This document shows, in pieces, positions 1 through 6,132 of a DNA stretch of 11,469 bases (its first letter is position 1; each line of letters opens with the position of its first letter). The position numbers were made by a program, and so were the translations under genes. The notes beneath the pieces are model-generated. The model was not told the origin of the DNA. It saw only the letters and a program-made list of their open reading frames with translations, and ran no database searches. The stretch is from Methylococcaceae bacterium NSP1-2 (GTDB lineage: Bacteria; Pseudomonadota; Gammaproteobacteria; Methylococcales; Methylomonadaceae): contig NQJH01000062.1 of the NCBI GenBank assembly GCA_002256685.1, positions 1-11,469 on the forward strand, read 5' to 3'.

Positions 1-553
1 TGAAATAGCGTAGTAAGACAATTTTCCACGGTGCGGCGGACTGGTTAATTTTATCAGCGGTTGAGAGATCTCTTAAAATCTCTTCAATCATCAGTTTGGA
101 GCGACCATAAGGATTAATTGATCCTAAGGCAAAATCTTCTGCGTATTGGTTGCACGTTGATTCTTTATAAACGGTTGCCGATGAGCTGAAGATGAGTTGT
201 TTAACAGCCGCCTCTTCCATTGCTTCCAGTAATACCAGCGTACCGTAGACGTTGTTATGATAATAATTGAGCGGCTCTGAACAGGATTCACCAACGGATT
301 TTAATCCCGCAAAGTGTATGACTGCATCAATGTTTTCTTTAGAAAAAATGTCACTAAGCGCGTGTTTATCACGAATATCAGCTTGATATAAAGTCGGCGA
401 TAGCCCTGTTATTTTTTGTACTCTGGCTAACGATTCGGGTTTACTGTTGGAAAAGTTATCCACCACCACCACGTTAAAACCTGCTTGTAACAGTTCAACG
501 CAGGCATGACTACCAATATAACCTGCACCACCAGTGACCAATATCGTTTGCAT
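1..553 (-). CDS. galE: UDP-glucose 4-epimerase, 3' end cut by window edge
   Basis: The first 184 residues can be read on the minus strand, starting from ATG at 553. GalE interconverts UDP-glucose and UDP-galactose in the cytoplasm, using tightly bound NAD, and supplies galactose units for surface polysaccharides. The N-terminal Rossmann motif TGGAGYIGSH lies at residues 7-16. The short-chain dehydrogenase catalytic triad is visible as SSSATVY (123-129) and YGRSK (149-153), giving Y149 and K153, the same numbers as in E. coli GalE as I recall them. The residues after SSSATVY are KEST, whereas many family members have a Gly there. A GAAGAG Shine-Dalgarno-like stretch lies about six bases before the ATG. 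The start is only 2 bases past the corC stop, so galE is probably the last visible member of the miaB-ybeZ-ybeY-corC operon. In E. coli the gene following corC is lnt. The C-terminal substrate-binding part is outside the window. Confidence 0.95.
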   Translation of the reverse strand, partial: MQTILVTGGAGYIGSHACVELLQAGFNVVVVDNFSNSKPESLARVQKITGLSPTLYQADIRDKHALSDIFSKENIDAVIHFAGLKSVGESCSEPLNYYHNNVYGTLVLLEAMEEAAVKQLIFSSSATVYKESTCNQYAEDFALGSINPYGRSKLMIEEILRDLSTADKINQSAAPWKIVLLRYF

Positions 554-555
554 GA

Positions 556-1386
556 TTAACTCTTCTTTAGTTTGATTAAATGAATGCGGCGATTGTCTGT
601 TTTAATGACTTCAAAGCGTAAGTTATCGACGGTGAGACTTTCGCCTTTTTTAGGCATGTGTTGAAGCTGATGGACAAGAAAACCGCCAACGGTGTCGTAT
701 TCATCGGTAGAAAGGTGCGTGGCAAAATACTCATCGAATTCATTCATTGGCATGAGTGCCTTAATCATAAATTCGTTAGGATTCCGTTCACAAACATAAC
801 CCTCGTCTTCATGATCGTCATGTTCGTCTTCAATTTCACCGACGATTTGTTCTAATACATCTTCAATGGTGACTAAACCAGCCGCTTGACCGTATTCATC
901 GACCACAATTGCCATGTGATTACCTTGTGTGCGTAATTCTTTCAGTAGCACGTTTAAGCGTTTACTTTCGGGGACGACACTGACACAGCGCATAATTTCC
1001 CACACTTTCAGGGTCTTATCTTGTAACACGCGTGCCAGTAAATCTTTGGCTAATAAAATACCCACCACTTTACTGCGATCACCATCAATAACAGGATAAC
1101 GGGAATGTCCGAATTCGGTGACTAACGGCAGTATGGCTTCTAACTCCGCGTCTTTGGGAACAACTTCCATTTGCACGCGCGGAATCATAATATCCCGAAC
1201 CCGCATTTGTGAGACTTGTAACACGCCTTCAATCATGGATAAGGCATCGGTGTCTAATAATCGATTTTCACGCGCGTCTCGTAATATTTCTACCAGTTCA
1301 TTCAAATCTTGCGGTTCGCCACTGAATAAATGGCTAATTTTATCGATCCAGCCTTTGTTTCTACTGGGAGGTTGTTCGTCGCTCAT
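556..1386 (-). CDS. corC: CorC/HlyC family CBS-domain protein (YbeX)
   Basis: This 276-residue soluble protein is the stand-alone CorC (YbeX) type, close in length to E. coli CorC (about 290). Known roles are in Mg2+/Co2+ homeostasis and, from its genomic position, ribosome-related physiology; the exact biochemical activity is debated. A short N-terminal region is followed by the typical opening RVRDIMIPRVQMEVV (about residues 62-76). A CBS pair then extends to about residue 190, including HSRYPVIDGD and the second CBS core with VDEYGQAAGLVTIEDVLEQI. An acidic linker rich in E, D and H follows, and then the C-terminal CorC_HlyC domain (about 205-275, with DEYDTVGGFLVHQL). There are no membrane segments, which separates it from the larger membrane-bound CNNM-like homologues. 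The ATG overlaps the ybeY stop as ATGA, and an AGGAAG Shine-Dalgarno lies 7 bases upstream, so translational coupling is likely. Confidence 0.93.
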   Translation of the reverse strand: MSDEQPPSRNKGWIDKISHLFSGEPQDLNELVEILRDARENRLLDTDALSMIEGVLQVSQMRVRDIMIPRVQMEVVPKDAELEAILPLVTEFGHSRYPVIDGDRSKVVGILLAKDLLARVLQDKTLKVWEIMRCVSVVPESKRLNVLLKELRTQGNHMAIVVDEYGQAAGLVTIEDVLEQIVGEIEDEHDDHEDEGYVCERNPNEFMIKALMPMNEFDEYFATHLSTDEYDTVGGFLVHQLQHMPKKGESLTVDNLRFEVIKTDNRRIHLIKLKKS

Positions 1387-1850
1387 TGATCTACTTCCTG
1401 TTGATAAGGATTATTAATGTTCAGTTGTTGCAACAGTGCTATTTCTTTACTTTCCATTTCTTCTGCTTGTTCATCATCAAGGTGGTCGTAGCCTAGTAAG
1501 TGCAGGACACCGTGAATAATGATGTGCGCCCAATGATCGGCTAGGACTTTGCCTTGTTGCTGTGCTTCTTGTTCAAGGACAGGGGCGCATATCACTAAAT
1601 CACCCAATAAGTTCAAGTCGATGTCGATGCCTTCGGGGATTTCAACGGGGAAGCTAAGAATATTAGTGGCACCTTTTTTATGACGGTATTGTTGGTTGAG
1701 TTCAGCACTTTCTTGTTCGTCAACAATGCGTACGACGATTTCAGTATCACGATTAACGTCTTCTAATGCGGTATCAATCCACAGTTGAATTTGTGCTTCG
1801 CTAGGTTGTCCGGCTGATTCAAAGATAGTTTGTATTTCTATGCTGTTCAT
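1383..1850 (-). CDS. ybeY: rRNA maturation endoribonuclease YbeY
   Basis: YbeY is a 155-residue cytoplasmic metal-dependent single-strand endoribonuclease that acts in 16S rRNA 3'-end processing and ribosome quality control. The length fits the family exactly. The diagnostic zinc-binding motif H-x3-H-x5-H is present as HGVLHLLGYDH at residues 113-123, with H113, H117 and H123 as ligands. Upstream, the family signature RHKKGATNILSFPVE (about residues 56-70) is intact. Both gene junctions are 4-base ATGA overlaps, with phoH/ybeZ before it and corC after it. This suggests coupled translation and matches the conserved ybeZ-ybeY-ybeX gene order. There is no strong Shine-Dalgarno before the ATG, which fits dependence on re-initiation from the upstream gene. 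I see no sign of damage. Confidence 0.97.
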   Translation of the reverse strand: MNSIEIQTIFESAGQPSEAQIQLWIDTALEDVNRDTEIVVRIVDEQESAELNQQYRHKKGATNILSFPVEIPEGIDIDLNLLGDLVICAPVLEQEAQQQGKVLADHWAHIIIHGVLHLLGYDHLDDEQAEEMESKEIALLQQLNINNPYQQEVDQ

Positions 1851-2827
1851 GGATTCAGTTCGTGGCTTTTCTCGTAGTCTTCATACGCAGAAACAATACG
1901 TTGTACTATGGGATGTCTGATGACATCGCGTACCCCAAAAAAAGTAAAACTAATGCCTTCAACTTCTTTTAACACTTCTAATACATGCCGCAAACCAGAG
2001 GGTTTATTTGACGGTAAATCAATTTGGGTAACATCCCCAGTAATAACGGCGGTGGAACCAAAACCCACGCGCGTTAAAAACATTTTAATTTGCTCTAAGG
2101 TGGTATTTTGCGCTTCATCCAAAATAATAAACGAGTCATTCAGCGTTCTACCGCGCATAAACGCCAGCGGGGCAACTTCTATCATGCCTTTTTCCAGCAT
2201 TTTTTCCACGCGTTCAAAACCGAGCATTTCATACAAGGCATCATATAAAGGGCGTAAATAGGGATCAACTTTTTGCGCCATGTCACCCGGCAAAAATCCT
2301 AATTTTTCACCCGCTTCCACCGCAGGACGCACTAAAATTATTTTTCGCACTTTTTCATGCAGCAACGCATCAACCGCACAAGCAACCGCTAGATAAGTTT
2401 TACCGGTGCCCGCAGGACCTACACCAAAATTAATATCATGGGTGGTAATTTTTCGTAGATAGTCTTGCTGATTAATGCCTCGCCCTTTAATCATGCCAAA
2501 TTTTGTTTTAATGGTGATGAATTGTTGCGAGGGTATTTCAGGAACAGCTAACAGTTCATCAATCGACGCATCCTGCATTGCTAAATGGACGTGTTCGGTG
2601 GTCAGATGCTCTGTCTCTGTGCTATCGAATAATTTCTGCATGACCGCACCAGCCGCTTTGACAGACGCTTCTTCGCCGGTGATTTTAAATTGGTTACCAC
2701 GATTGGCAATATCAACTTGAAGACGTGCTTCAATATGGCGTAGATGAATATTGAGTTGACCACAAAAATTGGCTAATCTGCTGTTATCCGCAGGAAGCAG
2801 GAGAATTTCTTTGGAAATTATTGACAT
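1847..2827 (-). CDS. ybeZ: PhoH-like ATPase YbeZ
   Basis: This 326-residue PhoH-family P-loop ATPase is called YbeZ in enterobacteria and is a partner of YbeY in RNA metabolism. The Walker A motif GPAGTGKT lies at residues 137-144, and the Walker B element ILDEAQN is centred on D237-E238. An N-terminal stretch of about 100 residues resembles the small KH-like module seen in this family. Conserved PhoH blocks are also clear, including KGRGINQQDYL, VRPAVEAGEKLGFLPGD, FMRGRTLNDSFIILDEAQN and ITGDVTQIDLP. The gene starts 12 bases after the end of the broken miaB frame, and its stop overlaps the ybeY start as ATGA. No strong Shine-Dalgarno is visible, so expression may depend partly on ribosomes finishing miaB. 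That could be affected by the frameshift in miaB, although the second miaB frame still ends at the normal place. Confidence 0.95.
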   Translation of the reverse strand: MSIISKEILLLPADNSRLANFCGQLNIHLRHIEARLQVDIANRGNQFKITGEEASVKAAGAVMQKLFDSTETEHLTTEHVHLAMQDASIDELLAVPEIPSQQFITIKTKFGMIKGRGINQQDYLRKITTHDINFGVGPAGTGKTYLAVACAVDALLHEKVRKIILVRPAVEAGEKLGFLPGDMAQKVDPYLRPLYDALYEMLGFERVEKMLEKGMIEVAPLAFMRGRTLNDSFIILDEAQNTTLEQIKMFLTRVGFGSTAVITGDVTQIDLPSNKPSGLRHVLEVLKEVEGISFTFFGVRDVIRHPIVQRIVSAYEDYEKSHELNP

Positions 2828-2839
2828 AGGTTCATAGTT

Positions 2840-3664
2840 TTAGTTGCTGTGAGTTATTTTATCGATAGACGATTCAACCAATCGACCGCGTAACGAATTG
2901 GGTAAAGCTTCGGCAATCAATACATTGACAAACTGTCCCGCTAAACGTGGATGTCCAATAAAATTGACGACGCGATTATTTTCAGTTCTGCCCTGCATTT
3001 GGAGCGGATTCTTTTTAGATTGCCCTTCGACCAATACCGTTTGCACTGTGCCAATCATGGCTTCTGAAATAGCCGCTGTCATGTCATTAATGCGCTGTTG
3101 AAAACGCTCTAGCCGTTGTTTTTTAACTTCATCAGGCACATCATCGGCTAACTCAGCCGCTGGTGTTCCAGGACGTTGGCTGTAGATAAAACTAAACGAT
3201 AAATCAAAGCCGATTTCTTCAACAAAAGCCATCGTTTCTTCAAATTCTGCATCACTTTCACTGGGGAAACCAATAATAAAATCCGATGATAAACAAATAT
3301 TAGGACGCACTAAGCGTAATTTGCGAATGGTTTCTTTATAGTCTGCCGCCGTATGTCCGCGCTTCATTTTTTTCAAAATGTTGTCACTGCCGCTTTGTAC
3401 CGGTAGGTGCAAATGGTCAACTAACTTGGGAATTTCTGCAAAGGCTTCAATCAGACTATCGGTAAATTCAACAGGATGAGAGGTGGTAAAACGAATGCGA
3501 TCTATGCCATCGATTGCAGCAACGTAATGCAGCAATAACGCAAAATCAGCAATCTCACCATCGTCCATCATGCCGCGATAGGCATTCACATTTTGCCCTA
3601 ATAAATTGACTTCGCGCACGCCTTGTTTTGCTAACGAAGTGATTTCTGCCAATACGTCTGCCAT
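2840..3664 (-). CDS. miaB: C-terminal fragment of miaB (rest of radical-SAM barrel plus TRAM domain)
   Basis: This is the second frame of the broken gene, about 274 residues from the deletion junction to the TAA at 2840. It carries the remaining radical-SAM barrel with QGVREVNLLGQNVNAYRG, RIRFTTSHP, LHLPVQSGSD, LKKMKRGHT and SSDFIIGFPSE. At the end is a TRAM RNA-binding domain of about 65 residues (VEGQSKKNPLQMQGRTENNR through VNVLIAEALPNSLRGRL). The frame is open upstream to an ATG at 3751, but codons 3751-3665 are not family sequence. The ATG at 3664 falls at the junction and could in principle start translation, with no evident ribosome binding site. Without the CxxxCxxC loop it should not bind the SAM-cleaving cluster. 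Confidence 0.7.
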   Translation of the reverse strand: MADVLAEITSLAKQGVREVNLLGQNVNAYRGMMDDGEIADFALLLHYVAAIDGIDRIRFTTSHPVEFTDSLIEAFAEIPKLVDHLHLPVQSGSDNILKKMKRGHTAADYKETIRKLRLVRPNICLSSDFIIGFPSESDAEFEETMAFVEEIGFDLSFSFIYSQRPGTPAAELADDVPDEVKKQRLERFQQRINDMTAAISEAMIGTVQTVLVEGQSKKNPLQMQGRTENNRVVNFIGHPRLAGQFVNVLIAEALPNSLRGRLVESSIDKITHSN

Positions 3665-4097
3665 CCGCTTTGGGTTCAGGTAGCGCGTCAAATTTTTCGA
3701 TTTCAGGAAAGGAAATATCGACGACGGGTTTATGCTGACTACGCACTTCATCCAGCAATTGTGGTAAGCGGTGCAAGGTTTGCGGACCGAAAACGATGTC
3801 TACAAACGGGGCGCGTTTTTGAATAGCCGCGCCTTCTTGACTAGCCACACAACCACCGACACCGATAATTACATCGGGGCGTTTATCTTTAATTTTGCGC
3901 CATTTCCCTAAGGCGGAAAATACTTTTTCTTGGGCTTTTTCGCGAATGGAACAGGTGTTAAGTAATAACACGTCGGCGAGTTTTGGATCATCAATCAGCT
4001 CAAACCCGTGTGAGGCTTGGAGTACATCACGCATTTTGTCAGAATCGTATTCATTCATCTGACAGCCATTGGTTTGAATATACAGTTTTTTGGTCAT
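3555..4097 (-). CDS. miaB: N-terminal fragment of miaB (auxiliary-cluster domain)
   Basis: This is the part of the broken miaB that would be translated from the native start; it gives 180 residues. Residues 1-146 form the MTTase N-terminal domain. The three auxiliary-cluster cysteines are present as TNGCQMN (C12), NTCSIREKA (C49) and GVGGCVA (C83). Residues 147-180 are an out-of-frame tail (starting RRIGRNHF) with no resemblance to the family, and they end at the stop at 3555. The product would bind the auxiliary cluster at most. It lacks the radical-SAM core and cannot catalyse the reaction. The Shine-Dalgarno before ATG 4097 is weak. The start is supported by the canonical MTKKLYIQTNGCQMNEYDS opening. 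Confidence 0.75.
   Translation of the reverse strand: MTKKLYIQTNGCQMNEYDSDKMRDVLQASHGFELIDDPKLADVLLLNTCSIREKAQEKVFSALGKWRKIKDKRPDVIIGVGGCVASQEGAAIQKRAPFVDIVFGPQTLHRLPQLLDEVRSQHKPVVDISFPEIEKFDALPEPKADGRRIGRNHFVSKTRRARSQFIRAKCECLSRHDGRW
3655..3668 (-). other. Deletion/frameshift junction in miaB
   Basis: The two miaB frames meet inside the minus-strand string GCGGATGGCAGACG. In frame 1 this reads A-D-G and ends LPEPKADG. In frame 2 the same bases give M-A-D and begin MADVLAEI. Family members usually have a Ser-Arg-Pro just before the second block. A codon run such as CCGATGGCAGAC there would share GATGGC with the GCGGATGGC of the first block. Recombination or polymerase slippage between those short repeats would explain the position. 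The shared hexamer is inferred from the family pattern, because the missing copy is not in the window. Confidence 0.6.
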
Positions 4098-4147
4098 ATT
4101 TTTTGAGTAAACGGGTGGAACTTAAATTTTGTAGTAACGAAATGGCG

Positions 4148-4174
4148 ATTATAACCTTAACGCTATTAAATCAA
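4148..4174 (-). promoter_or_regulatory. Probable sigma-70 promoter of the miaB operon
   Basis: On the minus strand a perfect -10 hexamer TATAAT lies at 4153-4148. A -35-like TTGATT lies at 4174-4169, with a spacer of 15 bases, which is shorter than the ideal 17. The predicted transcript start, near 4141, would give a leader of roughly 40 bases before the miaB ATG. The position at the head of a tightly packed gene block supports the call. No operator is evident. Confidence 0.55.
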
Positions 4175-4224
4175 GTAATTTAGTACCTACTCTATTATTC
4201 AAATTCAAACACCGAAGCCTGAAA

Positions 4225-4356
4225 TAGCCAGTAGATACAAGCCCGCAGTCAAACTCTAATCATGCGCAGTGATATACTGCTAGGTAATATATCATTGTTT
4301 GGAGAGATACAAGCCCGCATTCCGCAAGCTCTATGCGGGCTTGTATCTACTGGCTA
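4225..4356. repeat. 132-bp element with perfect 23-bp terminal inverted repeats
   Basis: The left arm 4225-4247 begins TAGCCAGTAGATACAAGC. It is the exact reverse complement of the right arm 4334-4356, with 23 of 23 bases paired. The enclosed 86 bases have no open reading frame of note. Their last part repeats the inner section of the left arm, starting at 4305. The size and ends resemble a miniature inverted-repeat element or a REP/BIME-like cluster. I see no target-site duplication that I can defend. The element lies between the miaB promoter and a small membrane protein gene. Confidence 0.75.
4305..4348. repeat. Nested 16-bp-stem hairpin inside the inverted-repeat element
   Basis: AGATACAAGCCCGCAT at 4305-4320 pairs perfectly with 4333-4348, across a 12-base loop (TCCGCAAGCTCT). 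The right arm of this hairpin is also most of the right arm of the larger 4225-4356 repeat, so the two pairings are mutually exclusive. No T-run follows on either strand, so it is not a textbook intrinsic terminator. Confidence 0.75.
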
Positions 4357-4390
4357 CTTGCTTTAGAAAAAAATAATTAGGAGTTTTTAG

Positions 4391-4606
4391 GTGATCACAT
4401 TTATTACTATGTTGTTAATTTTTGCTTTAACTATTCCACAGTTATGGATTGTAATTCGATCTGACACAGACAAAAGATTAAATGCCGACCACACTGAAAC
4501 AGCAGTAGCTATTCTAAGAGAAAAATCGATTAAAGGAATATTTTTACGATTAAGTCTTTTGTTGCAAATGTTAGCCTCGTTGTTTTTAATCTTTCATTAC
4601 TTATAG
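4391..4606 (+). CDS. Small two-helix membrane protein of unknown function
   Basis: This frame encodes 71 residues and starts with GTG at 4391. It is preceded by a clear AGGAG at 4379-4383 with 7 bases of spacing, which is the best reason to believe it is a real gene. Two hydrophobic segments are visible. Residues 1-23 (ITFITMLLIFALTIPQLWIV) form the first and about 50-71 (IFLRLSLLLQMLASLFLIFH) the second. They are joined by a charged loop with RSDTDKRLNADHTETAVAILREKSIKG. I do not recognise the family. The base composition is more AT-rich than in neighbouring genes. The gene sits alone, bracketed by related palindromic repeats ending at 4363 and starting at 4625, and is divergent from miaB and convergent with the permease gene. 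Its function cannot be inferred from context. Confidence 0.6.
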   Translation: MITFITMLLIFALTIPQLWIVIRSDTDKRLNADHTETAVAILREKSIKGIFLRLSLLLQMLASLFLIFHYL

Positions 4607-4624
4607 CTAACACGATAAGCAAAT

Positions 4625-4705
4625 AGATACAAGCCCGCATGGAGCTTGCGGAATACGGGGGAAAATGTAGAAAAGCCCCGCAAGCTCCATGCGGGCTACT
4701 TGCTT
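4625..4705. repeat. Second copy of the palindromic repeat, 20-bp-stem hairpin
   Basis: AGCCCGCATGGAGCTTGCGG at 4632-4651 pairs perfectly with 4678-4697, around a 26-base loop. The copy starts with the same AGATACAAGCCCGCA that occurs at 4233 and 4305. Its right half (4678-4697) matches 4322-4341 at 19 of 20 bases. Both copies also continue into ACTTGCTT, at 4356-4363 and 4698-4705. The second copy lacks 14 bases that in the first copy lie between two GGCT words, which looks like a slippage deletion. It lies between the 3' ends of convergent genes and could slow transcription in both directions, but there is no U-tract. Confidence 0.75.
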
Positions 4706-4751
4706 GCTAACTTATGCGTTCCTATCAACATGGCGGTGCATGATGCGTACC

Positions 4752-5807
4752 TTATTCGCCTTCAAATACCCAAGCCCGAAATAATTCATACCCCAAAGCC
4801 AGTACGACGGGCCCGACAAACAAGCCAATAATGCCCGAAAATATCATGCCACCTATCACACCAATAATAATAATGACGATGGGAATGCGACTGCCTCTGC
4901 CGATGAGTAGCGGCTTAAGTACGTTATCAATCAAGCTAACAAAAATGGCCCATGCCATGAATGTCAATGAAAATAGCGTGTCATGAGCAGAAAAAACATA
5001 GATAGTGACGGGCAGCATAATAAAAGTGGGCCCTACTTGAATAACCGCCAGAAAAAAACATGCCAGTGTTAATAGGGCAGCACTCGGTATATCGGCAACC
5101 ACAAGACCCAAGCCCGCTAACAATGATTGTATTAAGGCAACGCCTAAAATGCCAGTCGCTACCCCTCGAATAGTCTCAGTACTGAGAGACTCGAATTCTT
5201 CGCCTCTTTCGCCGACAAAGCGTTTTCCCATTGCTATCGCTAACAGCCGTCCACCTTCCGCATTAACCAACAGTATGCCACTGATAATAATGGCTAACAC
5301 TAATTGTAAAATCGACACCGTTAGCGAAAAACTGCTGGTAAGTAACCATTTACCCAGCATTTTTAGCTGTGGTGCTACCTGCTGTAACGTTCCAAGCAGA
5401 TTAGTAGACGCTAGTGTCCAATATTTGAATAGTGATTCACCAATAATTGGCCAAGCTGCCACTTTTTCAGTGGGCAACGGGATGGTCAAACTGCCATCCG
5501 ACAATTTAGTGACTAATTCTTCAATATTACTGGCAATCGTTCCGACCAGCACAAAACAGGGCGCGGCAATGATTAACAATAAAGTGAGGATTATTAATAT
5601 TGCTGTCAATTTCTGCCGCCCACCGAACAGTATCACTATTCGACTATAGACGGGATAAATACTAACAGTGATAATAAGCGACCAAACCAATGGCACGATG
5701 AAAGGCTGAACAATATAAAAACACAACACAAACAACAATAGAATCATGCCGATTTTGATAGCCGTTTCGACGATCTTTTTTGTAGTAGGGGACGTGTTAG
5801 TTGTCAT
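4752..5807 (-). CDS. ydiK: AI-2E family transporter, YdiK/PerM-like permease
   Basis: This is an inner-membrane protein of 351 residues from ATG 5807, matching the length of E. coli YdiK (about 370). The family is named for export of autoinducer-2 by TqsA, but most members have other or unknown substrates; some act as Na+/H+ antiporters. About seven or eight hydrophobic segments are visible. The first pair comes near the N-terminus (MILLLFVLCFYIVQPFIVPL), then come a long extracytoplasmic loop and a membrane bundle. Conserved C-terminal blocks are VQVGP-like VIQVGPTFIMLP, DNVLKPLLIGRGSRIP and GVIGGMIFSGIIGLFVGPVVLAL. The frame stays open upstream to a TTG at 5858. I prefer the ATG because AGG lies about 7 bases upstream and the extra 17 residues are not family-like. 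The gene stands alone. Confidence 0.88.
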   Translation of the reverse strand: MTTNTSPTTKKIVETAIKIGMILLLFVLCFYIVQPFIVPLVWSLIITVSIYPVYSRIVILFGGRQKLTAILIILTLLLIIAAPCFVLVGTIASNIEELVTKLSDGSLTIPLPTEKVAAWPIIGESLFKYWTLASTNLLGTLQQVAPQLKMLGKWLLTSSFSLTVSILQLVLAIIISGILLVNAEGGRLLAIAMGKRFVGERGEEFESLSTETIRGVATGILGVALIQSLLAGLGLVVADIPSAALLTLACFFLAVIQVGPTFIMLPVTIYVFSAHDTLFSLTFMAWAIFVSLIDNVLKPLLIGRGSRIPIVIIIIGVIGGMIFSGIIGLFVGPVVLALGYELFRAWVFEGE

Positions 5808-6132
5808 CGTGTTACCTAGGGTTTGATTAAAGGCATTGTGCTTTAAAATAGTCTGCAATTCTACCGTGAATTTTTGAAGAAATGACTAACAACCTATAAA
5901 ATCTCGCGGGCAACGTTCTTTTTAAAGTCATTGGAGCTATAATTGGAAAACAAATACTTCAGAAAAACCAGATTCATTTTGAAATGGATAATATCAGATA
6001 AACTATATCGCCAAAAATCATTGAGTTTGTCAGGCAGTGGATGCTTTCGATGATATGTGTTGTCTTGTTTAGCGCGTGAAAGCAGTTTCGATATTGTCGC
6101 TATTAACCTCAAAAATTCGCCTATTGAAAACA
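5808..6132. other. Stretch of 325 bases with no confident gene
   Basis: This AT-rich gap separates the divergently transcribed permease and cyclic-di-GMP enzyme genes, so both promoters should lie here. I could not identify a convincing -35/-10 pair for either. The minus strand is open from a TTG at 6133 to 5894. The inner part reads RKHPLPDKLNDFWRYSLSDI and onward, which looks protein-like but matches nothing I recognise. It has no good start codon or ribosome binding site, and could be a remnant of a lost gene. A GTG at 6076 extends the plus-strand gene into the gap by 19 codons. Confidence 0.5.

Larger units (their letters stand above)
2840..4097 (-). pseudogene. miaB: tRNA-2-methylthio-N6-dimethylallyladenosine synthase, internally deleted and frameshifted
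   Basis: MiaB is a radical-SAM enzyme that adds a methylthio group to i6A37 of tRNAs reading U-starting codons. It needs two iron-sulfur clusters. Here the gene is split over two frames. Codons 1-146 from ATG 4097 read as a normal N-terminal domain, ending in EKFDALPEPKADG. From base 3664 the second frame reads MADVLAEITSLAKQGVREVNLLGQNVNAYRG and continues to a normal C-terminus. In the family about 32 residues lie between these two points, and they carry the CxxxCxxC motif that binds the catalytic cluster. That motif is absent in every frame. The reading frame requires a missing length of 3n+2; 98 bases would give a total of 1356, a normal length for this gene. Either the gene is inactivated or the assembly has lost a short segment. 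The rest looks intact, which suggests a recent event or an artefact. Confidence 0.85.

Noticed and set aside
658..855. Plus-strand open frame opposite corC
   Set aside because: It lies wholly within a well-supported gene on the other strand, and has no ribosome binding site or recognisable domain.
4305..4348. Intrinsic terminator
   Set aside because: The stem is strong, but no T-run follows on either strand, and it lies upstream of both flanking genes rather than after one.
4225..4705. CRISPR array
   Set aside because: The repeated words are palindromic, unevenly spaced, and flank a gene. There are no regular spacers and no cas genes nearby.
5174..5187. Perfect 14-base palindrome TCTCAGTACTGAGA
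   Set aside because: It lies inside the permease coding sequence, is short, and has no second copy in the window. Chance is the simplest reading.
5149..5649. 166-codon plus-strand open frame opposite the permease gene
   Set aside because: It is a shadow of the permease reading frame. The composition is rich in Ser, Pro, Thr and Asn, as expected from antisense translation, and no family is visible.
5808..5858. N-terminal extension of the permease to TTG 5858
   Set aside because: TTG is a weak start, the 17 extra residues do not resemble the family, and ATG 5807 has a better-placed AGG.
6031..6060. Possible promoter for the GGDEF-EAL gene (TTGTCA with a TGATAT-like -10)
   Set aside because: The -10 match is too poor to defend and the spacing is not ideal.
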